Assembly: GCF_000236785.1 (NCBI RefSeq)
Contig: NZ_AGUF01000058.1
Location: 1 to 64,000 of the forward strand
DNA from: Achromobacter arsenitoxydans SY8
GTDB taxonomy: Bacteria > Pseudomonadota > Gammaproteobacteria > Burkholderiales > Burkholderiaceae_B
Length of the DNA: 64,000 nt
Reading direction: 5' to 3'
Below are positions 45,984 to 55,115 of the stretch, one piece after another. Positions within the stretch are counted from its first letter, which is position 1. Every line of letters starts with the position of its first letter. Below the pieces are notes generated by a model that saw only the letters and a program-made list of their open reading frames with translations, did not search any database and was not told the origin of the DNA. Both the position numbers and the translations under genes were made by a program.

Positions 45984-48599
45984 TTACCCCCTGCCCCGCA
46001 GCCACTCCTCAAGATCCCCCGCCGGCAACGGCGGCGAAAACAGGAATCCCTGCCCCGCCGCGCAACCCTGCTCGATCAGGAATCGCCGCTGCTCTTCGTT
46101 CTCGACGCCCTCGGCCACCACGGGCAGGCTCAGGCTTTCCCCGATCCGGATCACCGCGCTGGTCAGCGCCCGGGCGGCGTCGTCGCTCTCCAGCCCCTGC
46201 ACAAAGCTGCGATCCAGCTTCAGTTCGTCGACGATCAGCCGGCGCAAGTGCCCCAGGCTGGAATACCCCGTCCCGAAGTCGTCCATCGAAAGGCGTACAC
46301 CCAGCCTGTGCAGTTCGGCGATCGTGCGCAGCGTGCCGGCCGTGGCGTCGAGCACCACGCCCTCGGTGATCTCCAGCATCAGGTCCGCTGGCGCCAGACC
46401 GAACTCGGCCAGCGTCGCGGCAATCATGCGCGGAAGGTTGAGGTTGTGGAAATTCGTGGCCGACAGGTTCACCGACACCGAAGGCACCCGCAGGCCGTTG
46501 TTGCGCCAGATGGCCAGCTGCGAGCAGGCCTCGCGCAGCGCCCAGTCGCCCAGGTCGCCGATCAGGCCGCATTCCTCGGCCAGCGGCACGAAACGCGCCG
46601 GCGAGATTTCGCCCAGCGTGGGATGGCACCAGCGGGCCAGGGCCTCGACCCCATACAGGCTGCCGTTCTTCAGGCCCACCTGCGGCTGATAGTGCAGGCG
46701 CAGCGCCTTGGCCTCCAGGGCGTCGCGCAGCGCGGCTTCCAGCGCCAGGCGCTCTTGCGCCTGACGGTTCATTTCCGCGCTGAAGAATGAAATGCGGTTG
46801 CGTCCCGCCGTCTTGGCCTGGTACATGGCCATGTCGGCATGGCGCAGCAGCGTGTCCATGTCGCGCCCGTTCTCCGGGAACACGCTGATGCCGATGCTGA
46901 CCGACGGATTCAGGGTAATGCCGCCCACCGAAAACGGCTGGGCCAGCGCCACCAGGATGTGCTCCGCGGCCGCCGTCAGTCGGCCGTGCTCGAACTCGGG
47001 CATCAGCATCACGAACTCGTCGCCCGACAGCCGGCCGACGATATCCGTAGGACGCGCCAGCCGGCGCAGGCGCTGGGCCACATCGCGCAGCAAGGCGTCG
47101 CCGATCGGGTGGCCAAGCGTGTCGTTGACCTGCTTGAAGCGGTCCAGGTCCAGGAACAGCACCGCGACGCGCTTGCGCTCCGGCTCGGCGCGGGCGATGG
47201 CCTGTTCGGCCTGGGCCAGCAGCAGATTGCGGTTGGGCAAGCCCGTCAGTTCGTCGTAGAACGCCAACTGGCGGATGCGGGCGCGGGCTTCCTCGCGCTC
47301 CAGCGCCAGCGCGCACAGGTAGACGCAGACGTCCACCAGGCGATGGTGGAAATCGTCGGGCAGGCGGCGCTCGCGGAAATAGAAGCCGAACGTGCCGATC
47401 ACCCTGCCGTCGCTGGATTTGATCGGGGACGACCAGCACGCCTTGATGTCATCCGGCAGCGGCAGGTGCCGGTAGTCGTCCCAGAGCGGATCGGTGGCGA
47501 TGTCCGGCACGATGACCGGACGCCCCAGATACGCGCTGGTGCCGCAGGCGCCGACCTGCGGGCCGATCGCCACGCCCTCGAGGGCGTCCGCGTAGGCCTG
47601 CGGCAGGCTGGGCGCCGCCAACGGCCGCAACAGCCCGGCTTCGTCGACGCGCACCACCGTCGCCACGACTTCGGGCGCCAGCCGCTCGACCTCGCGGCAG
47701 ACCATGTTCATGACCTCGACCACCGAAGCCTCGTTCACCATGGCCTGAAGCACCCGGCGCTGCAGAACCTCGTGCACCTTGGTGGGCGTGATGTCGGTCA
47801 GCACATCGACGATATTGACCAGCGTGCCGCGCTCGTCGAAGACCGAGTTGGCCATAACCGACACCCACAGCGGCTTGCCGCTGCTGTCGTAGACCAGCAC
47901 GTCCTTGTGGTAGCCCTCGCGGCAGGCGATGCGCCGGTGCAGTTCCTCGCGCGTACCGCTATCGGGCCGCCCTCCGGCCAGCAGTTCGCCCAGATCCTGA
48001 TTCACGGCGTCGCTGCGCGAAAAGCCCAGCATGCGCTGGAAGCCGTCGTTCACGTAGACGATGCGCCCGTCGCAGCCGGACACGGCCACCGCATTGCCGG
48101 TTTCGTTGATGCCCAGCATCAGCAGGCGGATTTCTTCCTGGCGCTCGGCGTCGGCGATCGACCTGCGCGAAATGACCGAGACGCGGGCAACCTGGCCGGT
48201 CTCGTCCGTCATGGGCAGATAGGTTGCCTCGATCCAGAGCGAGCTGCCGTCCTTCTTCCGGTAGCGGCAGGTGCCCGAAAAGTGCTTGCCGCCGCGCAGC
48301 CGTGCCCCGATCTGCTCCCCGCTGACGATGCCCTTGCCTTCGTCCATGCTGTCGCACAGCATGTCGTGGCGCAGCGTCAGGGCCTCTTCGCGGGTATAGC
48401 CCACGGCGGCCAGGAAATTTGCGTTGGCGTTCAGCAGAGAGCCGGCCGCGTCGAAGTCGAACAGCAGCAGCGCCCGGTCCATCGACATCAGGTAATTGCC
48501 CACATGCCACGCGGCGCCTTGGGGGTTCGCGCTCGAACCGCCAAGATGAGAATCAAGCATAAGGGGCTCCAGCCCGGAAAACAGCTGTTCCGGTTTCAT
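45984..48599 (-). CDS. PAS-PAS-GAF-GGDEF-EAL cyclic-di-GMP signalling protein
   Basis: 871 residues, cytoplasmic. Two PAS domains (about 30-145, 150-270), a GAF domain (about 285-430), GGDEF (about 440-600) and EAL (about 610-865). The GGDEF signature reads SGDEF. EAL catalytic residues are in place: VEALARW, NLSATNFHN, LEITEG, DDFGTGYSSLGHL, KLDRSFV, VVAEGVE, GQGFLFSPPL. Phosphodiesterase activity is therefore likely, cyclase activity uncertain. The start codon directly abuts the siaD stop, so it is probably the fifth gene of the sia operon. Confidence 0.92.
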   Translation of the reverse strand: MKPEQLFSGLEPLMLDSHLGGSSANPQGAAWHVGNYLMSMDRALLLFDFDAAGSLLNANANFLAAVGYTREEALTLRHDMLCDSMDEGKGIVSGEQIGARLRGGKHFSGTCRYRKKDGSSLWIEATYLPMTDETGQVARVSVISRRSIADAERQEEIRLLMLGINETGNAVAVSGCDGRIVYVNDGFQRMLGFSRSDAVNQDLGELLAGGRPDSGTREELHRRIACREGYHKDVLVYDSSGKPLWVSVMANSVFDERGTLVNIVDVLTDITPTKVHEVLQRRVLQAMVNEASVVEVMNMVCREVERLAPEVVATVVRVDEAGLLRPLAAPSLPQAYADALEGVAIGPQVGACGTSAYLGRPVIVPDIATDPLWDDYRHLPLPDDIKACWSSPIKSSDGRVIGTFGFYFRERRLPDDFHHRLVDVCVYLCALALEREEARARIRQLAFYDELTGLPNRNLLLAQAEQAIARAEPERKRVAVLFLDLDRFKQVNDTLGHPIGDALLRDVAQRLRRLARPTDIVGRLSGDEFVMLMPEFEHGRLTAAAEHILVALAQPFSVGGITLNPSVSIGISVFPENGRDMDTLLRHADMAMYQAKTAGRNRISFFSAEMNRQAQERLALEAALRDALEAKALRLHYQPQVGLKNGSLYGVEALARWCHPTLGEISPARFVPLAEECGLIGDLGDWALREACSQLAIWRNNGLRVPSVSVNLSATNFHNLNLPRMIAATLAEFGLAPADLMLEITEGVVLDATAGTLRTIAELHRLGVRLSMDDFGTGYSSLGHLRRLIVDELKLDRSFVQGLESDDAARALTSAVIRIGESLSLPVVAEGVENEEQRRFLIEQGCAAGQGFLFSPPLPAGDLEEWLRGRG

Positions 48600-49397
48600 T
48601 CAGCGCCTCGGGAAACCAAGGGCGACGCGGTCGCGTCCGTCCTGCTTGGCCAGATACAACGCCTGATCCGCCCGGCTGAGCGTCTCGGAGAACGTCTCGC
48701 CAAGCTGGTGATGCGCCATGCCGATGCTGACCGTCAGCCGCACGACATCGCCCCCCGCCGCTATCGCAAGCCCGCGCACGTCGCCCACCAGCCGGTCCAT
48801 GACCGTCTGGGCCGCGTCCGGTTGCGTCTGCGGCAGAAGCACAAGGAATTCCTCGCCGCCCCAGCGGCCGCAAAGATCGTATTCGCGCAGGCTTTCGCCC
48901 AGCACGCCCGCCAGCTCGACGAGCGCCCGGTCCCCGGTTTCGTGGCCGTAGCGGTCGTTGACCGACTTGAAGTGATCCACGTCCAGCATGGCGACGACGA
49001 AACTGTCGCCGCTGCGCGCAGCGCGCTGGACTTCCTGCTTGATCATTTCCATCAGGGCGCGGCGGTTCAGCAGGCCGGTCAATGGGTCTCGGCTGGACGT
49101 TTCCTCGAGCGCGCGGTTCAAGTCGCGCATCATGTTCTGGTAGTGGTCCGAGATCCGCGCGATACGCGTCAGGCGCCGCAACTGGCGGTCGAACTGGTCG
49201 CACAGGCCCAGTTCGCGCTCGTGCGCCATGCTCTGGTAGGCGTCCGACAGCTGGGTCACGCGCTGGATCCGCGCCATTTGTTCGCCGGTGTGCCGCCAGA
49301 GCGCCTCCAGCGCCTCGCGCAGCGGATGGCCGGCATAGGCCGGATCCCCCAGCAACTCGGCGATGCGCTGATCGAGTTCGGCGGCGCCCGGCTTCAT
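48600..49397 (-). CDS. siaD: Diguanylate cyclase SiaD
   Basis: 265 residues. N-terminal helical region (about 1-95) that in Pseudomonas binds SiaC, then a GGDEF domain with active-site GGEEF in LCGRWGGEEFLVLLPQ. The inhibitory-site motif RxxD is present as REYD five residues before GGEEF, so product inhibition is expected. Overlaps siaC by ATGA. Produces c-di-GMP when activated by unphosphorylated SiaC. Confidence 0.9.
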   Translation of the reverse strand: MKPGAAELDQRIAELLGDPAYAGHPLREALEALWRHTGEQMARIQRVTQLSDAYQSMAHERELGLCDQFDRQLRRLTRIARISDHYQNMMRDLNRALEETSSRDPLTGLLNRRALMEMIKQEVQRAARSGDSFVVAMLDVDHFKSVNDRYGHETGDRALVELAGVLGESLREYDLCGRWGGEEFLVLLPQTQPDAAQTVMDRLVGDVRGLAIAAGGDVVRLTVSIGMAHHQLGETFSETLSRADQALYLAKQDGRDRVALGFPRR

Positions 49398-49774
49398 TGG
49401 CGTCCGACCACCGAGAACGGAAACGTGCAGTCTTCCTTGAACTCTTCCGCCAGTTCGCCCACGCGCTCGTTGCGCATGTCGTAGAACCAGGTGACGCCGA
49501 CCTCGCGGCCCTTGCGGTGCGCGGCTTCCAGCACGTCGAAGATGTCCATGACCGACTTGATGCTGCTGGTATTGAGATACAGCAGTTCCAGCTCAAGCTT
49601 CAGGGGTTCGGCCCGTTCCTGCAGGTAGGTCTCAACCCATTCGATGACGGGACCGAACAGTTCAAAGGAATTCTCGGGATAGGAGTCGCCGCGCATCGCC
49701 AGCACGCCGGCGGCGACGTCGGCGGCAATGGCGGGCGTGGACTGGGTCCCGGGAATGATCAGGTCTTTCATCAA
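49394..49774 (-). CDS. siaC: SiaC-family regulatory phosphoprotein (DUF1987)
   Basis: 126 residues. Acts as the switch between the SiaA phosphatase and the SiaB kinase; dephosphorylated SiaC binds and activates SiaD. The phospho-acceptor threonine known in the family (T68 in Pseudomonas) matches T69 in YLNTSSIKS (T68 if translation starts at the second Met). IIPGTQSTPAI and PENSFELFGPVIEWVE are also conserved. Confidence 0.9.
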   Translation of the reverse strand: MMKDLIIPGTQSTPAIAADVAAGVLAMRGDSYPENSFELFGPVIEWVETYLQERAEPLKLELELLYLNTSSIKSVMDIFDVLEAAHRKGREVGVTWFYDMRNERVGELAEEFKEDCTFPFSVVGRQ

Positions 49775-49807
49775 ATACTCCGAAAATATTGCTTGAAGCG
49801 CGCGACC

Positions 49808-50347
49808 TCAGACGACGACGCTCAGGCTGAAGAAGGCCTTGCCCGGCTGCGTGGCGGGGGTCAGGCTGGCTTCCAGCGGGGCGCCGGCGCGGCGCGCGAT
49901 GTCGATGAGTCCCAGGCCCGCGCCCGACGCCACGCCCTGGGTGCGCGGCTTGTGCAGCTGGGCCTTGTACTCGGCCTTCAATGCCGCCTTGTCCAGCGCG
50001 GCCAATTCCTGGATGCGGGCGACCAGGCTTTGGCCGTCGTCCGCGTTGACCAGATTTCCCGCGGACACCACGTAGCGGGATGCGTCGCGGCGGCCGATGA
50101 CGACCGTGGCGGACGCGTCCACATCGCCATTCAGGGCCGCGTACTGGCGGATGTTCTGGATCATCTCGATGTAGACCGAGAACACGTCCATGGCTTCCGC
50201 GGGCCGCACGTGTTCGGCATTCAGGTAGTTCTTCAGCGCATTGCCGATTTCCTCGATCAGGCTGCGGGAGATCGGGCCGTTGAAGCACAGCAGCGTGCGG
50301 TTCTGGTCGAACCGTTCGCCCAACGCGTAGAGATCGGAGGCATTCAT
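49808..50347 (-). CDS. siaB: SiaB-family protein kinase
   Basis: 179 residues. GHKL-like small kinase that phosphorylates SiaC. Seen: CFNGPISRSLIEEIGNALK, VYIEMIQNIRQYA with the N-box Asn, and the G-box VASGAGLGLIDIARRAG. ATG at 50347 with 23 bases to siaA stop; 33 bases to siaC. Confidence 0.88.
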   Translation of the reverse strand: MNASDLYALGERFDQNRTLLCFNGPISRSLIEEIGNALKNYLNAEHVRPAEAMDVFSVYIEMIQNIRQYAALNGDVDASATVVIGRRDASRYVVSAGNLVNADDGQSLVARIQELAALDKAALKAEYKAQLHKPRTQGVASGAGLGLIDIARRAGAPLEASLTPATQPGKAFFSLSVVV

Positions 50348-50370
50348 GGAGGGTACCGCCTTGATAACGA

Positions 50371-52356
50371 TTATTCGAAACGGAAAGACAGCAGGGTGAT
50401 GTCGTCGCGCTGGGGCCGCCCACCCTGGTACTCGGCAAGCGCCTGGGTGAACGCGGACGCCTGTTCGGTTAACGGCCGTCCGGCGTGCGTCTTGAGCATC
50501 TCCGCGAATCGCGTGTTGCCAAATCCGAACCCGTGCTCGCCGCCCGCCTGATCCAGGAAACCGTCGGTGGCCAGGTAGTACGTCCAGCCCGGCTCCATCT
50601 GCAATGCAATGTTTTCGTAGACCCCCACGCGCTTGTCGCCCAGCGCCCGCTTGGCGCCCGGCACCTCGCGCAAGGTCTGGCCGTCGCTTGCGTACAGGCT
50701 GATCTTTGCGCCCGCGTACAGCAGCCTGCCGGTCTGGCGGTCAATATATACCAGGCCCGCATCGGTGTTGGTGGCCAGGGCCCGAGGCAATTGCGCGTCC
50801 GCAAGCATGGCGCGGATGGCATTGTCGGTACGGGTCAGGATGCCGGCCGGATCGCCCGGTCCCACCTCGGTGATGGCCAGGTCGATCGCGGCGCGCGCCA
50901 GCATTGTCATCAGCGCGCCGGGCACGCCGTGGCCCGCGCAATCCATGATGCCCAGCAGGCAATTGGCGCCGTCCGAGCGGAACACGTAAAAGTCGCCGCC
51001 GACCACGTCGCGGGGCTTCCACAGCACGAAGTGATGCGCGCCCAGCGACTGGGTCAGCTGGCGGTCCGGCAGGATCGCGCGCTGAATCAGGCTGGCGTAG
51101 TCGATGGAGTCGTCAATCTTCTTGTGTGCGGCCGCCATGGCGCGATTGGCGTCCTCAAGCTCCGAGGTGCGTTCGCGCACTTTGGTTTCCAGTTCGGCCG
51201 TGTGCTTGCGGACCTTGTCGGCCATGACGCCGAAGGCGCGGCTGAGATCGCCGATTTCGTCCTGCCCGCCGGGCGGCAGGCGCACGTCGTAGCTGCCGTC
51301 GGCAATGGCGCGCGCCGACTGCTGCAGGCGGCGCAGGGGCCGCAGCATCAGGCGTTCGATCGCGTAGCCGAAGCACAGCAGCATGGCCGCGAACAGCACC
51401 ACCAGGCCGATAGCCGCCGGCCACAGCCAGCCCGTCTCCAGCACGCGGGCCGCGCCCAGGTCCACTACGGTCATGACGTGCCAGTGCAGTTCGGGCATGT
51501 ACGCCACGGAGACCAGCTGGCGCACGCCGTCCATCTTCACCCAGGCCGACTGCACGGACTGCGGATCGGCCTGGGCGGCGCGCATGGCCGCCAGCAGATC
51601 GGCGCGGCCCTCGCCAGCGTCCAGCAGGTTGAAGACCATGCCCTTGCCCGTCGCGCCGCCCGCGCCGGAGTTGTAGGCGATGAGCGCCGGATTCATGTGC
51701 GCCTGGATGGCGCCCTCTTCGTCGACGATGATGGGCGTGACGCCGGGCTGCCCGCTGTTGACGAATTCCTTCAGGAAGCCGCCCACGTCCAGGCCCGCAC
51801 CGGTCAGACCCAAGACCCGGTCGCCGTCCCGCACCTGCACGTTGATCCAGACCTTCGTGGTCTTGATCTTCAGGTCGGGATTGACGTTGATGTTGTAGCG
51901 GGACGGCGATTTGAGCGACGCGTAGAACCAGCCGTCGTCGGCGGCGCCGGGGTTGAGGGTGTAGCGCGGCGCATCGGACAGCGGCTTGTCGTCATTGAAG
52001 TAGTAATTGCCCGTCGCGGCGCTGGCGATGAAATAGGCGCGTCCCAGCAGGTCGCGGCGATAGCCGTCGGCTTCGCGGAAGAAGAGTTCACGCGCGGCCG
52101 GATCGCTCTCGTTGCGCAGCCAGCGGCGCGTGACCTCGCTGTCGGCCAGCCGCTGCGACAGCGCCAGCTCGCGCGACACCGGCGCCAGCACGCGCTGGCG
52201 GTTCAGCTGTGTGAAATTGTCGGCAAAGGCGCGCCCGAAGTGTTCTTTGACCCCGTCCAGCACCTGCCAGCCGATCAAGGCGGCCGGCGCCAGGGCGACC
52301 AGACACGCCAACAGCAACGCCATTAGTGATTTCTTGCGCAAACCCCATTTCGCCAT
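50371..52356 (-). CDS. siaA: SiaA: membrane sensor with PP2C/SpoIIE-type phosphatase domain
   Basis: 661 residues. Two membrane segments (about 10-33 and 315-338) enclose a periplasmic dCache-like sensor (about 45-310: YFIASAATGNYYFNDDKPLS, GAGLDVGGFL). A HAMP domain (about 338-395: RPLRRLQQSARAIADGSYDVRL) and coiled coil lead to the phosphatase, with metal-binding motifs VVGGDFYVF, MDCAGHGVPGAL, LATDGFLDQ and QRDDITLLSF. It dephosphorylates SiaC in response to an outside signal. The start at 52356 is taken because the first membrane helix follows directly. Confidence 0.9.
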   Translation of the reverse strand: MAKWGLRKKSLMALLLACLVALAPAALIGWQVLDGVKEHFGRAFADNFTQLNRQRVLAPVSRELALSQRLADSEVTRRWLRNESDPAARELFFREADGYRRDLLGRAYFIASAATGNYYFNDDKPLSDAPRYTLNPGAADDGWFYASLKSPSRYNINVNPDLKIKTTKVWINVQVRDGDRVLGLTGAGLDVGGFLKEFVNSGQPGVTPIIVDEEGAIQAHMNPALIAYNSGAGGATGKGMVFNLLDAGEGRADLLAAMRAAQADPQSVQSAWVKMDGVRQLVSVAYMPELHWHVMTVVDLGAARVLETGWLWPAAIGLVVLFAAMLLCFGYAIERLMLRPLRRLQQSARAIADGSYDVRLPPGGQDEIGDLSRAFGVMADKVRKHTAELETKVRERTSELEDANRAMAAAHKKIDDSIDYASLIQRAILPDRQLTQSLGAHHFVLWKPRDVVGGDFYVFRSDGANCLLGIMDCAGHGVPGALMTMLARAAIDLAITEVGPGDPAGILTRTDNAIRAMLADAQLPRALATNTDAGLVYIDRQTGRLLYAGAKISLYASDGQTLREVPGAKRALGDKRVGVYENIALQMEPGWTYYLATDGFLDQAGGEHGFGFGNTRFAEMLKTHAGRPLTEQASAFTQALAEYQGGRPQRDDITLLSFRFE

Positions 52357-52661
52357 GCAAAGTCTTCCTGACAGCCTGATGAGTCGCCACGCGCGAAAAG
52401 GGGACGCAACATGAGCGCAGGCCGTGTCGGCGCGCTGCTGCTGGTGTCCTGCCTCTTGAGCCATGAGCCGGATCGCCGGAACCACCCTATAGGGAGGCCG
52501 GCGCGGCTAGTGTAGATAACAGTGGGGTTAATTGATACAGGTGCAAACGTCTGGATGCGTTGCGGACACCTTAAGTTTCACCGCAGCAATATAAATCTTG
52601 ATTTATTGCGGTTTATATCAGGTTTTGTTACCACTCGGCCACGCCTATTGCAGCTTTATTG
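52357..52661. other. Intergenic region upstream of siaA, downstream of livF
   Basis: 305 bases. The first part, next to siaA, is GC-rich with no clear elements. The distal part is AT-rich and holds an inverted repeat (52581-52611). No T-tract terminator for livF was found. The siaA promoter probably lies here, but no convincing -35/-10 pair could be assigned. Confidence 0.5.
52581..52611. promoter_or_regulatory. AT-rich inverted repeat upstream of siaA
   Basis: GCAATATAAATC (52586-52597) faces GATTTATTGC (52600-52609) across TT, with two extra bases on the left; CCGCA and GG extend it outward. Could be an operator for siaA or an RNA hairpin at the end of the liv mRNA. Confidence 0.4.
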
Positions 52662-53366
52662 CTACACGCCCAGGTAGCGTTCCCACAGGGCGCGGTCGGC
52701 GTCGAGGGCGGCGGAATCGCCGGTCCAGACCACTTTGCCGCGTTCGAGAATGACGTGGCGGTCGGCCAGGCTCAGCAACCTTTCGACATATTTGTCGATG
52801 ACCAAAATGGTCTGCCCCGCCTCGCGCAGGCGCGCCAGGCAATTCCAGATTTCCTCGCGGATCTTCGGCGCCAGGCCTTCCGTCGCCTCGTCCAGGATGA
52901 GCAGGCGCGGGTTGGTCACCAGCGCGCGGCCGATCGCAAGCATCTGCTGTTCGCCGCCCGACAACTGGTTGCCCATGTTGCGGGCCCGCTCCGCGAGCCG
53001 GGGGAAGAGTTCGAACACGCGCTCGGGGGTCCAGGGTTCGCCGATTTCCGGGTTGCGCGCCGCCACGAAGGCGGTCAGGTGTTCGCGGACGGTCAGGTTG
53101 GGAAAGCACTGCCGTCCTTCCGGGACGATGGCCATGCCGACCCGCGCAATGCGATCCGGGCTCCAGCCGCTGATGTCCTGTCCGGCGAAGCTGATCTTGC
53201 CGCCGCGCAGCGGCAACTGGCCGAACAGGGTGCGCAGCAGCGTGGTCTTGCCCATGCCGTTTCGGCCCAGCAGGGTTACGACCTGGCCCGCGCCAATTTC
53301 AAGGTCCACGCCGAACAGCACCTGGCTGGCGCCGTAGCCGCTCTTGGCCGATTCGATGGTCAGCAT
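52662..53366 (-). CDS. livF: Branched-chain-type ABC transporter ATPase LivF
   Basis: 234 residues. Second ATPase of a Liv-type importer. Walker A LLGRNGMGKTTLLRTL, signature QLSGGEQQMLAIGRAL, Walker B RLLILDEATEGLAP. The GxNGMGKTT loop is typical of LivF. Its start overlaps the livG stop by one base. Confidence 0.94.
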   Translation of the reverse strand: MLTIESAKSGYGASQVLFGVDLEIGAGQVVTLLGRNGMGKTTLLRTLFGQLPLRGGKISFAGQDISGWSPDRIARVGMAIVPEGRQCFPNLTVREHLTAFVAARNPEIGEPWTPERVFELFPRLAERARNMGNQLSGGEQQMLAIGRALVTNPRLLILDEATEGLAPKIREEIWNCLARLREAGQTILVIDKYVERLLSLADRHVILERGKVVWTGDSAALDADRALWERYLGV

Positions 53367-54154
53367 TACGCGGTCTCCTCGTCGCCCAGGTAGGCTTGGC
53401 GCACTTCCGGATTGGCGCGGATCTCGTCCGGCGTACCGGACGCGATCACGCGGCCATACACCAGCACCGAAAGGCGGTCGGCCAGGCGGAACACCGCCTG
53501 CATGTCGTGTTCAACCAGCAGCATCGCGGCGCGTCCCCGCATGGATTCGATCAGTTCAGTCAGCCGGACGGTTTCGTCGGGCCCCATGCCCGCCATGGGC
53601 TCGTCCAGCAGCAGCACCTTGGGCCGGGCGGCCAGCGCCAGGGCGAATTCCACCTTGCGCTGCTCGCCGTGCGGCAGGGTGCCGGCCGGGCGTTCCAGCA
53701 GGCCGGCATCAATGGCGCATTCCCGGGCCAGTTCCCGCGCCTGCTCGTACAGCGCGGACTCGGCCACCCGCGGCTTCCAGAACCGGAAGCTGCTGCCTGA
53801 ATGGGCCTGGACGGCCAGGACCAGGTTGTCCAGCACGCTGGACTGTTTGAAGATATTGGTGATCTGGTACGACCGCGACAGCCCCGCCGCGACGCGCTGG
53901 TGCGCGTTCATCGCGGTAACGTCGCGGCCATCGACCGAGAGCGTCCCGGAATCCGCGGCCAGCGTGCCGGACAGCAGATGGATCAGCGTGGACTTGCCAG
54001 CGCCGTTGGGGCCGATCAGCGCGTGGATCTCGCCCGGCTGCAGGGACAGCGACACGTTGTCCGTGGCCACCAGCGCGCCAAAGCGGCGCACCAATCCGTG
54101 CGCCTGCAAGGCGGGCGCGGCGGCGTTCGAGGAAGCATGCATCGGATTGCTCAT
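53366..54154 (-). CDS. livG: Branched-chain-type ABC transporter ATPase LivG
   Basis: 262 residues. Walker A LIGPNGAGKSTLIHLL, Walker B VLLLDEPMAGMGPDE with the LivG-typical PMAGM, and LLVEHDMQAVFRLADRLSVLVYG at the switch. The start at 54154 gives ATGA overlap with livM. In the 2-aminobenzoate context the likely cargo is anthranilate or a related aromatic acid rather than leucine (inference). Confidence 0.94.
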   Translation of the reverse strand: MSNPMHASSNAAAPALQAHGLVRRFGALVATDNVSLSLQPGEIHALIGPNGAGKSTLIHLLSGTLAADSGTLSVDGRDVTAMNAHQRVAAGLSRSYQITNIFKQSSVLDNLVLAVQAHSGSSFRFWKPRVAESALYEQARELARECAIDAGLLERPAGTLPHGEQRKVEFALALAARPKVLLLDEPMAGMGPDETVRLTELIESMRGRAAMLLVEHDMQAVFRLADRLSVLVYGRVIASGTPDEIRANPEVRQAYLGDEETA

Positions 54155-55113
54155 GAGCCCACCTTGCCCGATTGCGGCGCGGCGCGTCCGCTGAACAGCG
54201 GGCCGAACAGCCCGACCAGGCCGCGCGGCGCGCCAAACACCACGCACAGCAACAGCACGCCCAACGGCAAGTGCCAGTATTCGGTCCAAAGGCGCAGCAC
54301 TTCTTCAAGCGTCAGCATCACCACCGCGCCGGCCACGCCGCCGTAGCGCAGGCCGATCCCGCCCACCAGCACCATGATCAGCAGGTTGGCCGACTGGGTC
54401 CAGTGCATCAGGCTGGGCGAGATGAACAGGTTGTGGTTGGCGAGCAGCGCGCCGGCCAGTCCCGCCGCCGCGCCGCTCAGGGTGAACGCCATGAGCTTGA
54501 TGCGGTAGACCGGATAGCCCATGGATTCCATGCGCGACTCGTTCTCGCGGATGCCCTGCAGCGCCGTGCCGAAGCGCGACGCCACCACGCGGCCGAAGAC
54601 CCACATCAGCAGCGCGAACAGCGCCAGCACCAGGTAGTAGAAGCTGACGTCGTTGGCCAGGTCGATGCCGGGCAGGCTGGAATAGCCGGGCAGGTTCAGC
54701 CCGTCTTCCCCGCCGTACTGGCGCAGCGAGATGAAGATGTAGAACAGCATCTGCGCGAACGCCAGCGTGATCATGATGAAGTAGACGCCGCGCGTGCGCA
54801 GGGAGATCGCGCCGGTGATGCAGGCCAGCACGGCGGCCAGCAGCATCGCCACAGGCCACGAGATCAGCGCGGACGTGACGCCGGACATGGCCAGGATGCC
54901 CACCGCATAGGCGCCCGCGCCGAAGAACGCCGCGTGTCCCAGCGCCACCATGCCGCCGTAGCCCAGGATCAGGTTCAGGCTGGTCGCGGCCAGCGCATAG
55001 ATGAGCACGCGCCGCACGAACGAAATGTAGAAGTCCAGGCCCAGCATCGGCGCCACCAGCGGGAACACCGCCAGCGCGGCCAGCAGGACCACGGTCCAGA
55101 TTTTGGTCTTCAT
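54151..55113 (-). CDS. livM: Branched-chain-type ABC transporter permease LivM
   Basis: 320 residues, mostly hydrophobic, 8-10 membrane helices. LIYALAATSLNLILGYGGMVALGHAAFFGAGAY and TRGVYFIMITLAFAQMLFYI are typical of LivM. The cytoplasmic loop RENESRMESMGYPVYRIK contacts the ATPases. Two bases after livH. Confidence 0.93.
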   Translation of the reverse strand: MKTKIWTVVLLAALAVFPLVAPMLGLDFYISFVRRVLIYALAATSLNLILGYGGMVALGHAAFFGAGAYAVGILAMSGVTSALISWPVAMLLAAVLACITGAISLRTRGVYFIMITLAFAQMLFYIFISLRQYGGEDGLNLPGYSSLPGIDLANDVSFYYLVLALFALLMWVFGRVVASRFGTALQGIRENESRMESMGYPVYRIKLMAFTLSGAAAGLAGALLANHNLFISPSLMHWTQSANLLIMVLVGGIGLRYGGVAGAVVMLTLEEVLRLWTEYWHLPLGVLLLCVVFGAPRGLVGLFGPLFSGRAAPQSGKVGS

Positions 55114-55115
55114 GG

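Noticed and set aside
46839..49484. 881-codon open frame on the plus strand opposite siaD and the GGDEF/EAL gene
   Set aside because: Antisense to genes with intact catalytic motifs; composition typical of a shadow frame.
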